A stretch of 23,897 bases of DNA from Mnemiopsis leidyi (lineage: Eukaryota; Ctenophora; Tentaculata; Lobata; Bolinopsidae): NCBI GenBank assembly GCA_000226015.1, contig JH154246.1, forward strand, positions 122,898 through 146,794, in the 5' to 3' direction. Both the position numbers and the translations under genes were made by a program. Numbering within the stretch: the stretch's first letter is position 1; each line of letters opens with the position of its first letter. The notes under the pieces were generated by a model. The model was not told the origin of the DNA. It saw only the letters and a list, made by a program, of their open reading frames with translations, and searched no databases. Positions 10,725-20,182 of the stretch are shown piece after piece.

Positions 10725-13700
10725 CTGGAGAAAATAAAGTACTATAATAATAACTAATAAATGATAATAATAACTATTAAGGCCATGCCCAGTGGGGCGT
10801 TATATTATATAATATGATAATAGTTATAATAGTCTTGCGGACAAATTTGTGTCTGTCCAATCATACGTACGTACGTGCGCGGACCATGTGCAGACAAAGG
10901 TGACGACCAAATGCGCGTTACATTAATTCCAATGAATTGAAAATGTTGCCAAAAATGGCACAAATCTAGACATCAGTGTTTCATTGATCGACGTACCCAT
11001 ATTTGCACTTTCAGCTTCAAGTTGGTTAACAAGTTGGGGTTCATAATCATCAGGGAGTGGTCTCAGTTCGACATTCTCGTATAATGTTCTGTTCGTCCTG
11101 CAACACAGCCCGTGAGCATATTGCATTTTCTTCTTCGAAACCACAATTATAGTTAAAAGCCTGGTATCACTTAGGCCTTAGATAGCATCGAGTCCAACAA
11201 CATGATCATCAGAAGAACAAGTGACCCTCTTTGTAGTTTAACAAAATATTTCCCTTCGTTTTACTAAGATAACAAATATCTATCGGACTATTTTTGTGTT
11301 TTTGATACATTTCGGCTTAAAACCACAAGTTCAAACACCCACCACAGACATATGCCCAGCTCGTTGTGGTGAGTAGTAACCAAGTTCTCTTTAGACAGCG
11401 ACAAAGAAGTAACCAGGGAGGGAGTTTTGAAACAGTCCACCAGCCGTGCTGTGATGAGATCCCACTGTCTTATAGTACTGTCACGTGTACAGACTAGCAG
11501 GGACTTTCCGTCTACACTGTAACACTGAGGATGTTACGATTACTTGCTTGTTTAAGTGTAACACTGAGGATGTTACGATTACTTGCTTGTTTTAGTGTAA
11601 CACTGAGGATGTTACAATTACTTGTTGTTTTTAGTGTAACACTGAGGATGTTACAATTACTTGCTTGTTTTAGTGTAACACTGAGGATGTTACAATTACT
11701 TGTTTGTTTTTAGTGTGACATTGAGGATGTTACAATTACTTGCTTGTTTTAGTGTAACACTGAGGATGTTACGATTACTTGCTTGTTTTAGTGTAACACT
11801 GAGAATGTTACAATTACNNNNNNNNNNNNNNNNNNNNNNNNNNNNNNNNNNNNNNNNNNNNNNNNNNNNNNNNNNNNNNNNNNNNNNNNNNNNNNNNNNN
11901 NNNNNNNNNNNNNNNNNNNNNNNNNNNNNNNNNNNNNNNNNNTTATAGTGTAACACTGAGGATGTTACAATTACTTGCTTGTTATAGTGTAACACTGAGG
12001 ATGTTACAATTACTTGCTTGTTTTTAGTGTAACACTGAGGATGTTACAATTACTTGCTTGTTTTTAGTGTTACACTGAGGATGTTACAATTACTTGCTTG
12101 TTTTAGTGTAACACTGAGGATGTTACAATTACTTGCTTGTTTTAAGTGTAACACTGAGGATGTTACAATTACTTGCTTGTTTAAGTGTAACACTGAGGAT
12201 GTTACAATCACTTGTTTGTTTTTAGTGTAACACTGAGGATGGGGAATTCAATCGTTATTATAATGCTTAAGATCTTATCGGGCCCAGACAGCGCATCTTT
12301 AATTTCCAATAAAATGAACTCTGTCAAAAACAAGACTAATCTCGAATTAACGTGCACAAACCATATCAAAAACAAGGCTACTCTCAAAGTAACGTTTACA
12401 AACCATATCAAGGACAGCATCACCATGTCTGAACTCTCTCACGACTTTCCGAGTGTCCACATCGACAAGACAGACAGTGTTGTTATCCAGGGCTACTGCT
12501 AGGAGGTTACTGTCACGGTGGAGGGTGGAGAGGGTCGCGGGGTGTGACAGTGTCACACTGTGACATAAAGTTCGTCCACTTAGATCCCACATCTGAAACA
12601 TGTTACTTTGAGCTGTGAAGTATCAGCTGTTCAATAAGAGCTGGTTATCCGCTATTCTAAAAAAATTGAGAAATTTAAACCAAAATCTTCTAAAAATGAA
12701 ATTTAAGTAATCAAAGAACTTTCTCACTTCAAAATATAATCAATCGTCGAAGTTACTCAGTTTGAACTTCGAAGCCGCATAAAAACTAAACTTTAAATTC
12801 CAATTAAATGTAAAGAAGTGAAATAAGAGCAAGAAAGTTAAGTAATTCAGTAAGAAGTAAGAAATAAGAACAAGAAAATTAAGAAATAAGAACAAGAAAG
12901 TTAAGTAATAAGAGCAAGAAAGTTAAGTAATAAGAACAAGAAAGTTAAGTAATAAGAACAAGAAAGTTAAGTAATAAGAACAAGAAAGTTAAGTAATAAG
13001 AACAAGAAAGTTAAGTAATAAGAACAAGAAAGTTAAGTAATAAGAACAAGAAAGTTAAGTAATAAGAACAAGAAAGTTAAGTAATAAGAACAAGAAAGTT
13101 AAGTAATTCACCTTGACGTAAGCGTCGTGGCCGACACTTATTACGTATTTGTTGATGTTATCTGACTCCACTCCTACTATCTTACCTTTGTGACCTGAAT
13201 TGTCAGCCTTGTTAAATCAGCTGCCTTATCATATACGTTGAAAATTTCAACTATGAGTCCTTCTAGATTGGATAATTCAAAAATTGAATGCTAAAATCAA
13301 TACTTAACAAGTTTTCATCTACAGAACTTTACTTCTTGTGATTTAGTACGATGACGACACAGAAAAATATCCAACCCCTTCAGAACCCTGCCCTTTACCG
13401 TAGTGAACAGTAGAACTCGACTTACTTCGTATGTTTCCATACAGGCCTCTATTGATGCCTGACTGGAGATTGAAAGCAGTGAGATGTCCAGAGTTATATC
13501 CCACTATCGCTATATTCCCACATACCGTTATCGTAACTGCCTGGAAGATAAGAGTGTGACTTGGTGTAGAATTGTGATAAAACTTGGAAGGCAGAGCTTT
13601 ATCTTTTATGCTCGACAGAATCTAGAAGCATAAATATGTTTCGTAAAAATCACCCTTGTAATTTTATAATCCATAAAAGCATACGGTAGCTCGTTTAATT

Positions 13701-16700
13701 AACTTTTTCTGGTTGGTACTTTTTGGGATCCTAAATGCAAACTGAATACTTTCAACCACTCAGATTAATCCTCTCTGCCTTAATTAAATTTCAAGCATCC
13801 ACCTGACGATTATATTGGCAATTCAGCTATAGACGGTTCCGTAGGTGCATCTGTTTCGACAACTCCGTAGAAAATTAACAAAATTTCCGATTTCGATACC
13901 TTTAAGACATTTCAATAGCTCGAGTTCCTAGAAATTTGGGTCCTCAGCAATTTCAACATGGCATTTTGCATGTCAAGTACCTGCAGCATTTTGAGACACA
14001 GGTGGTACTATTGAGCTGTGGCTACTACTAATTACGACTATCGATATCATGAGAGCTGTCTCCCATCTGACAACTCAATTTTCTTCATAATTAATAGGCC
14101 TTGTTTGTGTTTCCTTTGATTCGACCGAGTCGTCACTTTTTCGGGTATAAAAAAGGAGACTTCAAACAGACTCTCACTTTCCCTCTTTCTCTGCGCCAGA
14201 CACCAAGAAAAGTAGCACCAAGTTCGTGAAGAAGAAGAAAAAGAAGAGGATCATGTTGTTGGTAGTAACCATCATCTTGCTGCTGAGCTGCTCAACGACT
14301 CGTGCAACGACAGATGAGCTACACGCCTGCAAGGAACAAAACAATCTCGCAGGTCTGGAACATGATGTCACTTTGGCAAAGCAAGCCCTGGATAAACTCC
14401 AAGGTAAAGTCCTGAATTTTACAGCAGATCATGAGGAGCATGATGAGAGGAGGATTGCAGGCGGTACTAACTTTCAGTCTGCGGTAGATACTATGTGCAT
14501 GACGATATCATATGCGGACGTTCAAAGATTTAACTATTTTGGGTGTGCCAAGGCGGATGACTCTCAATACTACAAAGTGACTTGCTTTTTCAAAAGCTAA
14601 ATTTTACCTTTTTTATTTCTACATTGAAAGCAGATTGTGGTACTCGGATTCTTGTGCAAGCATAGTTTTTATTTTGAGTTTTTGAAGCTGTCAAAATATT
14701 TCTTTGTTCAACCAATAAACATAAGACAAGTGTTAAATATGATAAAGTTAAACAAATTTGAAAGAAAAAATAAATGGAAAGATAATTTTGCCAAATGAAA
14801 CCGTGACGACGATAGTCTCCAGTTTAGGAGAGAGTGGCTTGTCGCTGAGTGATCCGCGTGCAGTGCTCCATGCACGAACATCTCTACTTCCAACGTGAGC
14901 TGTGATAACATTGTTCCACTCCCTTTCTCTAATTTCCTCTGAAGGTATCCTTTAGTTAAATAAAAGTTTATCATGATAAAAGTTAGTCAAGTTATAGTAA
15001 ACTGAGTGCAGCAATGAAATGATATTATATCTTATCATGGATAGGATTTAAACCCAAATTGCGAGAGATCATTACCATTTTAGTAACCAGATTATACATG
15101 ATATAATTAATGAGGATAAAAAGTAAATGAACATTGGGAAGCATAGTGAAATGTGATAAAATTTACCAGCTGCCATGGCTACGACAGGGTTGAGTTTTAG
15201 CTCCTCCACCCGAACATTTATCTTCTTACTTTTACTTTCCATAGAACCTGGAGTATCATTATTTAACACAGCATGAAAATGTTATAGTTTTATTCAAACT
15301 CGCATAAATTAAGAAATTTAAACTTTTCCTCCACCATGAACCTGGTACACGTACACATCCCCACCATGAACCTGGTACACGTACACATCCCCTCCATGAA
15401 CCTGGTACACGTGCACATCCCCTCCATGAACCTGGTACACGTGCACATCCCCACCATGAACCTGGAACACTTGCACATCCCCACCATAAACATGGTACAC
15501 GTGCACATCCCCACCTTGACTCAGCTCCTTGCTACGCTCGTCCTTGATAGCGCTGAACATTCTCACACTCCTATCGTGTCCTGCACTGAGGATGCTCTCT
15601 GCAGTAGCGCCGTAGAACCGCACAATGGAGGGCGGTGCTCTGTGTCCTGAGCGCTCGCGTAATAGACGTGCTGTACCTCCTGACAAATTGGATGTTTATT
15701 AAGCTGTTAAGCGGTACAAAATACAAATAGCTGTGCAAATAGTATACAAATAGCTGCGCAAATAAAATAGGTTCAAATAGGTGTGTGGCATTTACAATCG
15801 GGGCTCACAACACAACCTTTTTTTACATCCATCCCACCAAGGATTTTGTTGCAATCTCACTGCAAAGTTATCAATCGTTTTTAAGTTATCTGAGCAATCA
15901 AATAAAGGCTATTAGCAAACTCACCTGGCCCGTCGAAGACCCAAATTTTGATGGCGTTATCTGCGCCAGCAGTGAAAAGCAGGGGCTGTGACGCCAGATA
16001 GTGGGCAGTAGCGATAGTGGAGTGATGGGCGTGGTGTATGGTGTTGTTCAGCTCTTGGAGCTCCAGGTCCCACACTGCAAGGTGACCTTCTATTGATCCT
16101 GATACCATGTGTGGTACTCCATCTGTGGGGGAATGTACCGTTAAAGGAATCTGACCCTCGGTTCAGAAGCTTTTATCATTCTTTAGAAATAAAGTTGTAT
16201 TCTTGTTTCAAATATCATTCAAACAAGATCTAATAATACAAAATTTACAACATGATGCACTACCTGATCTAAAAGAGAGGAATGTGACACAGCCCCAGTC
16301 TTGGTAGAACTTCATTACTGTTTCGTCCAGTTTGATATTGTGTAGCAGGATTTCACCACTTTTCAAGCCAACGCCCATTATATCGATACCTGGTGACTGA
16401 CAAGAATACTGTGAAAAACTACTTAAATAACAAAGAAAACAAGAACTGCGGCCGCTTTCATTGTGTCAGGCCACCGCTGAATTTCCCGTATCATGCCGTC
16501 GCTTATTGTCATTAAACCTCGAGGAATGAGGAATCAAAATACGCAACCTCGTACAAGACGTAATTTCGGTTAGTTTTCATTGTTCTGCACGTGTAAAATC
16601 AGACGCGCGAATTCACGCAGCCGTTCAATGCAGCCATGATTGAAAAATTTCACGCTGCACACGCAAAGTTTAGACACAATTGCGCGTTCGTTTCATCGTT

Positions 16701-18940
16701 TATTTCAAATATCTTATCTTAGCTCTGCATGACGTCGTTATTGTATTGTATGTGCTGCCTTCATCATTTATTCATGCTGCGTTGTGTTTATGCTTCTGGC
16801 GTGAATTAGTAGATAAAAGGATTTGGTCGGAGCTGAAATTAAAATAGTGCTCATCCATTCATTTCTCTCTGTCATTCGACAAATTACTCAATAAAACGTA
16901 AGTTTGAAAGAATTTGGATTGTACTTTACTTATACTTTTTTTGTTTTCCCTGTTTGATCGTACATCCTGTTGTAGATGTTGCGAGGCAATTATGCACACA
17001 TTTCATGATGTGGGATACATTCTGCGGCCTGAGACAGTTAAAACCTACAATTGTAATCGTATACATAATTAAGTTTGATAAAGGAGCGTGCGCGCGGACG
17101 TACGGACGGATGGACGGACGCTTTTTGAGCTAATTATCCAAATTTACGCTGTCGATCGCCAACCCTTGTTTTGTAATTTTTGTGCACGTGCACAAAACGT
17201 ATCAAAACAATCTTGTCATTTGGGCCCTTCGGGCCCAAATGGCAAGATACGGGAAAATATATAGCCGCATGAACGAGCACGCACAAAAACACACATGATA
17301 GTGCATATATCTGGATATGAGAATTTCAACAGTAAAGTTTCGTGAATCAGAATTAAACCTGTGTAAGGACAGTTACTGAACTCCCAAACGACTTGAACTG
17401 GTAAATCAGTTTTAGTGTTCTAACGTTCCATAGCTCCAGAACACCGTCTTTATTCCCGAGTAATACCTGATAAAATATAAAATAATGTGTCTTAAACAAT
17501 TTATATTTCAGGTGAAGTGTATATCATATAATGAACGGGTAAATCTATTGAATTGAAATTCAAGTATGTTGAAAACCATAAAGCCTCACTATAAAAACAT
17601 TTACTATGTCTTAAAACGTTCACTAGGTGTACTATGTGTGCACATCGGCATAATTAACAGAGATTTAACACAGGGTTTAAAAAGCCACGCATTTTGAGTG
17701 CTTACAAGATACAACTGAACGCAAATGCGTGATCACCGAAATAGAAGCTCATCAAAACGGCCCAGTAACCTCTAGTGTGAGAATTAGTCGCCCTTACAGT
17801 TTGAATAAGATTTTGAGTCGATCCCAGCCCGTCGATCTTTCCAAATTATGGCAAAAGATTCTGTATCACCTGCTTAAACCTGTGCTGATCACGTGTGCAT
17901 AAAGTTGTATCCTGTAAGCACTCAAAATGTGCGGCAATGTCAACGTCTAACATGGTTTGTATTTAATTTTGAATGGTGACAGAAATGTTGATAATATCCA
18001 ATGGTATTTTCAGACTCCTGAGACAACACTGATGGCTAAGAAATATTACCTTGTTAAGATAGGTAGCAGGGTGTGTGACTGCAGTGACACAGCTTTGTAA
18101 CCACACATCAGCATAAACTTCTCCTGTCTCAATGCTGTGTACCAACATTCTTTTGTCAGTCCCTGTGCAAGAAAATTAAGAGACAGTAAGTCTAGAAATC
18201 TAATTCTATTGGAAAATCAGAAATTTCAATTTATCACAATTAAGTCCAACAAATAACTAAGAGCCATAAAATTAAACTGATGAGTATTTCTACTGACCGA
18301 AAGAGATGACATGATCCCCAAAAGGAAGCAAGTGTCGAATATCTGAACTATGACCTTCATAGGTTCGGACAAGTTTTCCCCGAATCCATGAGAATACCTT
18401 GTTTCCCAATGAACTGAACAAAAAATCTTTGTGCCCAGCCAGACAACTGATGTCACCATCATGAATAGGTGAAACAAACTGCAATGCTAGCTTCTTGCAC
18501 TGTAATGAAATGGGTGTGATGATCATTAGAAGTAGCTATGGTCATGTAAATGTAATGGATGTCAGAGTTCTTGGGGAGGAGTCAGAAGTTTTTATCAGAG
18601 TACAGTGTTTTCCAGAAATTCATTGATTGTATCTATCGCTGTCACATAATGGAAAACATTTCTGACTTTTCCCCAAGAATTCTCACGTCTACTTGCAATT
18701 TAATTTGAAACTTTAGATCAAAATTGATGACATAAGCTATCTTTAAACATATCACATGAACTCTGAGCTACCCCTATATGACAAAAGCTGTAATAAATTC
18801 GGATTACTTACATTGTATGTGTTGAATGACTTGCCAACACAGGTAGTTACGAAATGTTCAACTCCCCTGGTCTGTAAAATAGCCGGTACATCATTTGATA
18901 CAAGTCCCAAAGTTCTATGGGGTTTGTATATTCTACTCAT
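9024..18940 (-). CDS. WDR36: WDR36/UTP21, U3 snoRNP (SSU processome) protein, complete 20-exon gene
   Basis: Exons in transcript order: 18940-18812, 18499-18298, 18162-18050, 17466-17359, 16396-16264, 16122-15925, 15679-15515, 15247-15167, 14938-14802, 13540-13426, 13194-13112, 12592-12404, 11524-11343, 11097-10997, 10724-10603, 10317-10181, 10031-9937, 9796-9657, 9448-9376, 9100-9024. All junctions are GT-AG, all phases agree and the total is 2580 nt (859 residues plus stop). The start Met is preceded by an in-frame TAA at 18965-18967. Residues align throughout with animal WDR36: SNDVPAIL and FVTTCVGKSF at the N-terminus, FGDHVIS, THPATYLNK, DNAIKIWVFDGP, TRKVVREF, LRPLPDDYEP, then the Utp21 domain ending NFLKSATL. 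The protein is a nucleolar twin beta-propeller scaffold acting in 18S pre-rRNA processing. Odd points: several GTTT-type donors (after 17359, 14802, 12404); splice sites embedded in tandem arrays; a nested gene in intron 9. Confidence 0.95.
9260..9360. repeat. GACA/AACAGAC-rich simple sequence in WDR36 intron 19
   Basis: An irregular low-complexity run of GAC, AACAGA and GAACAGAC words lies within the last intron (9101-9375). No other feature is seen. Confidence 0.7.
10730..10895. repeat. AT-rich and ACGT simple repeats in WDR36 intron 14
   Basis: Holds TAATAATAA-type sequence, a near-palindromic TTATATTATATAATA stretch near 10799-10815, a GGACAAATTTGTGTCTGTCC inverted repeat at about 10839-10858, and ACGTACGTACGT near 10865. 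It may be the remains of a small transposon; the ends are not defined. Confidence 0.45.
11517..12240. repeat. About 40-bp array made of copies of the WDR36 exon 13 splice acceptor
   Basis: Sixteen visible units of 39-41 bp, all based on AGTGTAACACTGAGGATGTT followed by ACAATTACTTGCTTGTTTT, plus a gap large enough for about three more. On the - strand each unit reads TAACATCCTCAGTGTTACA. The unit nearest the gene supplies the acceptor of exon 13: cctcag at 11530-11525, then TGT TAC AGT at 11524. So the repeat contains the intron 3' end and the first seven exon bases. Upstream acceptor copies followed in frame reach TAA within the unit. Confidence 0.95.
11818..11942. other. Assembly gap (125 N)
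   Basis: A run of N lies inside the 40-bp array, so the true copy number of that array is unknown. Confidence 1.
12312..12408. repeat. 42-bp duplication of the WDR36 exon 12 splice donor
   Basis: Two 42-bp units (AAAAACAAGRCTAMTCTC through AAACCATATC) plus a fragment. On the - strand each unit contains GATATG/gtttgt. The first is the donor of exon 12 (exon ends 12404). The second, 42 nt further into the intron, is an intact copy with the same phase. The sequence between them is open and would add 14 residues beginning VCKRYF. Confidence 0.85.
12809..13107. repeat. 22-bp minisatellite next to the WDR36 exon 11 donor
   Basis: About ten near-identical 22-bp units (AAGAACAAGAAAGTTAAGTA plus AT), with more diverged units on the left. 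On the coding (-) strand the array starts about five bases inside intron 11, straight after donor GTGAA. The units themselves do not contain the donor. Confidence 0.93.
14146..14154 (+). promoter_or_regulatory. TATA box of nested secreted-protein gene
   Basis: TATAAAAAA lies about 107 bp before the proposed ATG. A pyrimidine-rich CTCTCACTTTCC stretch about 27-30 bp downstream (near 14172-14183) is a plausible transcription start. A TATA box this canonical is not seen before the other genes here. Confidence 0.7.
14253..14600 (+). CDS. Small secreted four-cysteine protein, intronless, nested in WDR36 intron 9
   Basis: 115 codons from ATG at 14253. An in-frame GTG at 14226 adds nine Lys-rich residues but no Met, so I prefer the ATG. 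The N-terminus (MLLVVTIILLLSCSTTRA) is a strong signal peptide, with likely cleavage after RA. The mature part of about 97 residues has a Leu/Lys/Glu-rich helical stretch (LAGLEHDVTLAKQALDKLQG), one N-glycosylation motif (NFT) and four cysteines (HACKE, TMCMT, FGCAK, VTCFF), enough for two disulfides. It ends CFFKS. I recognise no family. It lies antisense to WDR36 within the 1261-bp intron 13541-14801, with its own TATA box and an AATAAA at 14714. A terminally expressed secreted effector or antimicrobial-type peptide is possible but unproven; no function is assigned. Confidence 0.8.
   Translation: MLLVVTIILLLSCSTTRATTDELHACKEQNNLAGLEHDVTLAKQALDKLQGKVLNFTADHEEHDERRIAGGTNFQSAVDTMCMTISYADVQRFNYFGCAKADDSQYYKVTCFFKS
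14714..14719 (+). terminator. Polyadenylation signal of nested gene
   Basis: AATAAA lies 114 bp after the stop codon, before the antisense WDR36 exon 9 begins at 14802. Confidence 0.65.
15331..15516. repeat. 30-bp array built from the WDR36 exon 7 splice donor
   Basis: Six units of exactly 30 bp at 15331-15510, plus a partial unit running into exon 7. On the - strand each unit reads GTGGGGATGTGCACGTGTAC then CAGGTTCATG. The exon 7 donor (exon ends 15515, CAAG/gtgggg) is the first base of the first unit. Every unit boundary repeats the donor-like ATG/gtgggg in the same phase. The whole array is open in the WDR36 frame, as repeats of GGDVHVYQVH. Confidence 0.95.
17178..17197. repeat. Perfect 20-bp palindrome containing CACGTG
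   Basis: TTTTGTGCACGTGCACAAAA is a perfect palindrome in WDR36 intron 4. The centre is an E-box core; a regulatory role is only a possibility. Confidence 0.8.
17210..17248. repeat. Long hairpin (18-bp stem, 3-nt loop)
   Basis: ATCTTGTCATTTGGGCCC, loop TTC, then GGGCCCAAATGGCAAGAT. There is one T-G wobble in 18 pairs. It lies in WDR36 intron 4, next to the GGAC-rich simple repeat near 17090-17120 and the palindrome at 17178. Confidence 0.85.
17684..17935. mobile_element. MITE-like element with 32-bp inverted termini (252 bp)
   Basis: The left terminus 17684-17715 (CATTTTGAGTGCTTACA core) and right terminus 17904-17935 (TGTAAGCACTCAAAATG core) are inverted repeats with three mismatches in 32 bp. 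There is no coding capacity. It lies in WDR36 intron 3. I could not find a convincing target-site duplication, so the superfamily is open. Confidence 0.7.
18558..18689. repeat. Imperfect long inverted repeat in WDR36 intron 1
   Basis: The left arm around TTCTTGGGGAGGAGTCAGAA (18568-18587) and right arm around TTCTGACTTTTCCCCAAGAA (18660-18679) pair with few mismatches. An inner pair (GTGTTTTCCA and TGGAAAACAT) extends the fold. It is about 130 bp in all and probably a decayed palindromic MITE. Confidence 0.65.
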
Positions 18941-19534
18941 CCTTATGAATAATAAATGATGATGTTAAATGATATGAAATAATCAAAATCAATTTTAAAC
19001 TAATTAAATTTCCTTCTTAAGTGTAATAACAGACATTGTTTTTAAATTTAGGATTATTTGTGATTAGACAGAAGACCAATCAGGTGCTGCTCATGTGGGT
19101 AGATAATAGATATTAAGATGACCTTAAAATCTGACAAGAAATTGAGCATTTCTTGTAGTAGGTTCGAAAGACCTTGGATATCTAATTTTACACATAAATT
19201 GTAATGGGGGTCAGCAGCTTGATAAATTAAAGAATACAAAAACGTTCAAGAATACAAAAATGTTGAATTTTGTACCAATTTTATCTAATGGTTATAACAG
19301 GACACAAATTATAACAAGAAACACAAATTAATTGAGCACTGTGGATGGTATTAACTTTGCAAAAGACTGGATTAGGGTAATGGGGTACAGAGGAACAAGA
19401 GCCATTGCTTTTGTGTCCACCACACTGGCCTATAGTAGCTGGCTGACAGCAAGGTGGGTACATAGATGTACTTACCGCAATGTACCATGATGTGTACAAA
19501 GTACAAATTCTGTGTATAACAGTGTGCATAAGGC
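18941..19534. other. WDR36 upstream region
   Basis: AT-rich 5' flank of WDR36. No TATA box or CpG-rich promoter that I can support, and no gene. Confidence 0.5.
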
Positions 19535-19816
19535 CAGCGGTGTAACGATGCCCCGGCAGCCCGGGGGGGGGGGGGGGGGGCGCCGTCATAGGGGGGCGCC
19601 AAATTGTCATAAAAATATGGGACAATTTTGCAAGATTAACTGCGCAATTAGCAAAATTGCGTGTTTTGTTTAATAATTTCACTATTTATTTAGATTTTTA
19701 AGCCATATTTTCACAAATAGCTCCCAGTAGGCCCTTGTACCAGGGGTGTTACTTGGGGACCCCGTTTTACCGCCGAAGGGCGCCATATTGGCAAGGGCTA
19801 CAACGTTACACCACTG
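19535..19816. mobile_element. Non-autonomous hAT-type element, copy 1 (282 bp)
   Basis: Begins CAGCGGTGTAACGATGCCCC and ends CAACGTTACACCACTG. The terminal inverted repeat CAGYGGTGTAACG is hAT-like. It is flanked by 8-bp CATAAGGC (19527-19534) and CATAGGGC (19817-19824), one mismatch, as expected for hAT. It contains GGGGCGCC blocks and a G18 run at 19563-19580, and has no transposase. About 85% similar to copy 2 by eye. Confidence 0.9.
19563..19580 (+). repeat. G18 homopolymer
   Basis: Eighteen consecutive G inside hAT copy 1, absent from copy 2 at the same place. Its length is prone to sequencing error. Confidence 0.95.
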
Positions 19817-19894
19817 CATAGGGCTGCAGACTCTGAAATTTAGCATACTTGTTCTTAAGAATGCGGAAACAGACGCTTTTGGTAGTATCCATCT

Positions 19895-20174
19895 TAGCGG
19901 CGTAACGATGCCCCGGCCACCCCGGCTACGCAGGAGAGCGCCGTCATAAGGGGGCGCCAAATCGTCATAAAAATATGGGAAAATTTTGCAAGATTAACTG
20001 TGCAACTAGCAAAATCACGTGTTTGGTTTAATAACTTCACTTTTTATTTAGATTTTTATGCCATTTTTTCACAAATTGCTCCCAGTAAGCCCTTACACCA
20101 GGGCCGCCACTTAGGGGCGCATTTTCATCGCCGAGGGGCGCCCTATTGGCTAGACCTTCAACGTTATGTCACTG
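19895..20174. mobile_element. Non-autonomous hAT-type element, copy 2 (280 bp)
   Basis: Begins TAGCGGCGTAACGATGCCCC and ends AACGTTATGTCACTG. It is flanked by perfect 8-bp ATCCATCT at 19887-19894 and 20175-20182. Same orientation as copy 1 and separated from it by 78 bp of unrelated sequence. Its own target duplication shows it is a second insertion and not a tandem duplication. No coding capacity. Confidence 0.92.
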
Positions 20175-20182
20175 ATCCATCT

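Noticed and set aside
11531-12240. Possible CRISPR-like array of regular repeats
   Set aside because: This is a eukaryotic intron; units are contiguous tandem copies without unique spacers, and they copy a splice acceptor.
15336-15650. 104-codon + strand frame (MNLVHVHIP repeats)
   Set aside because: Antisense shadow of the 30-bp array and WDR36 exon 7.
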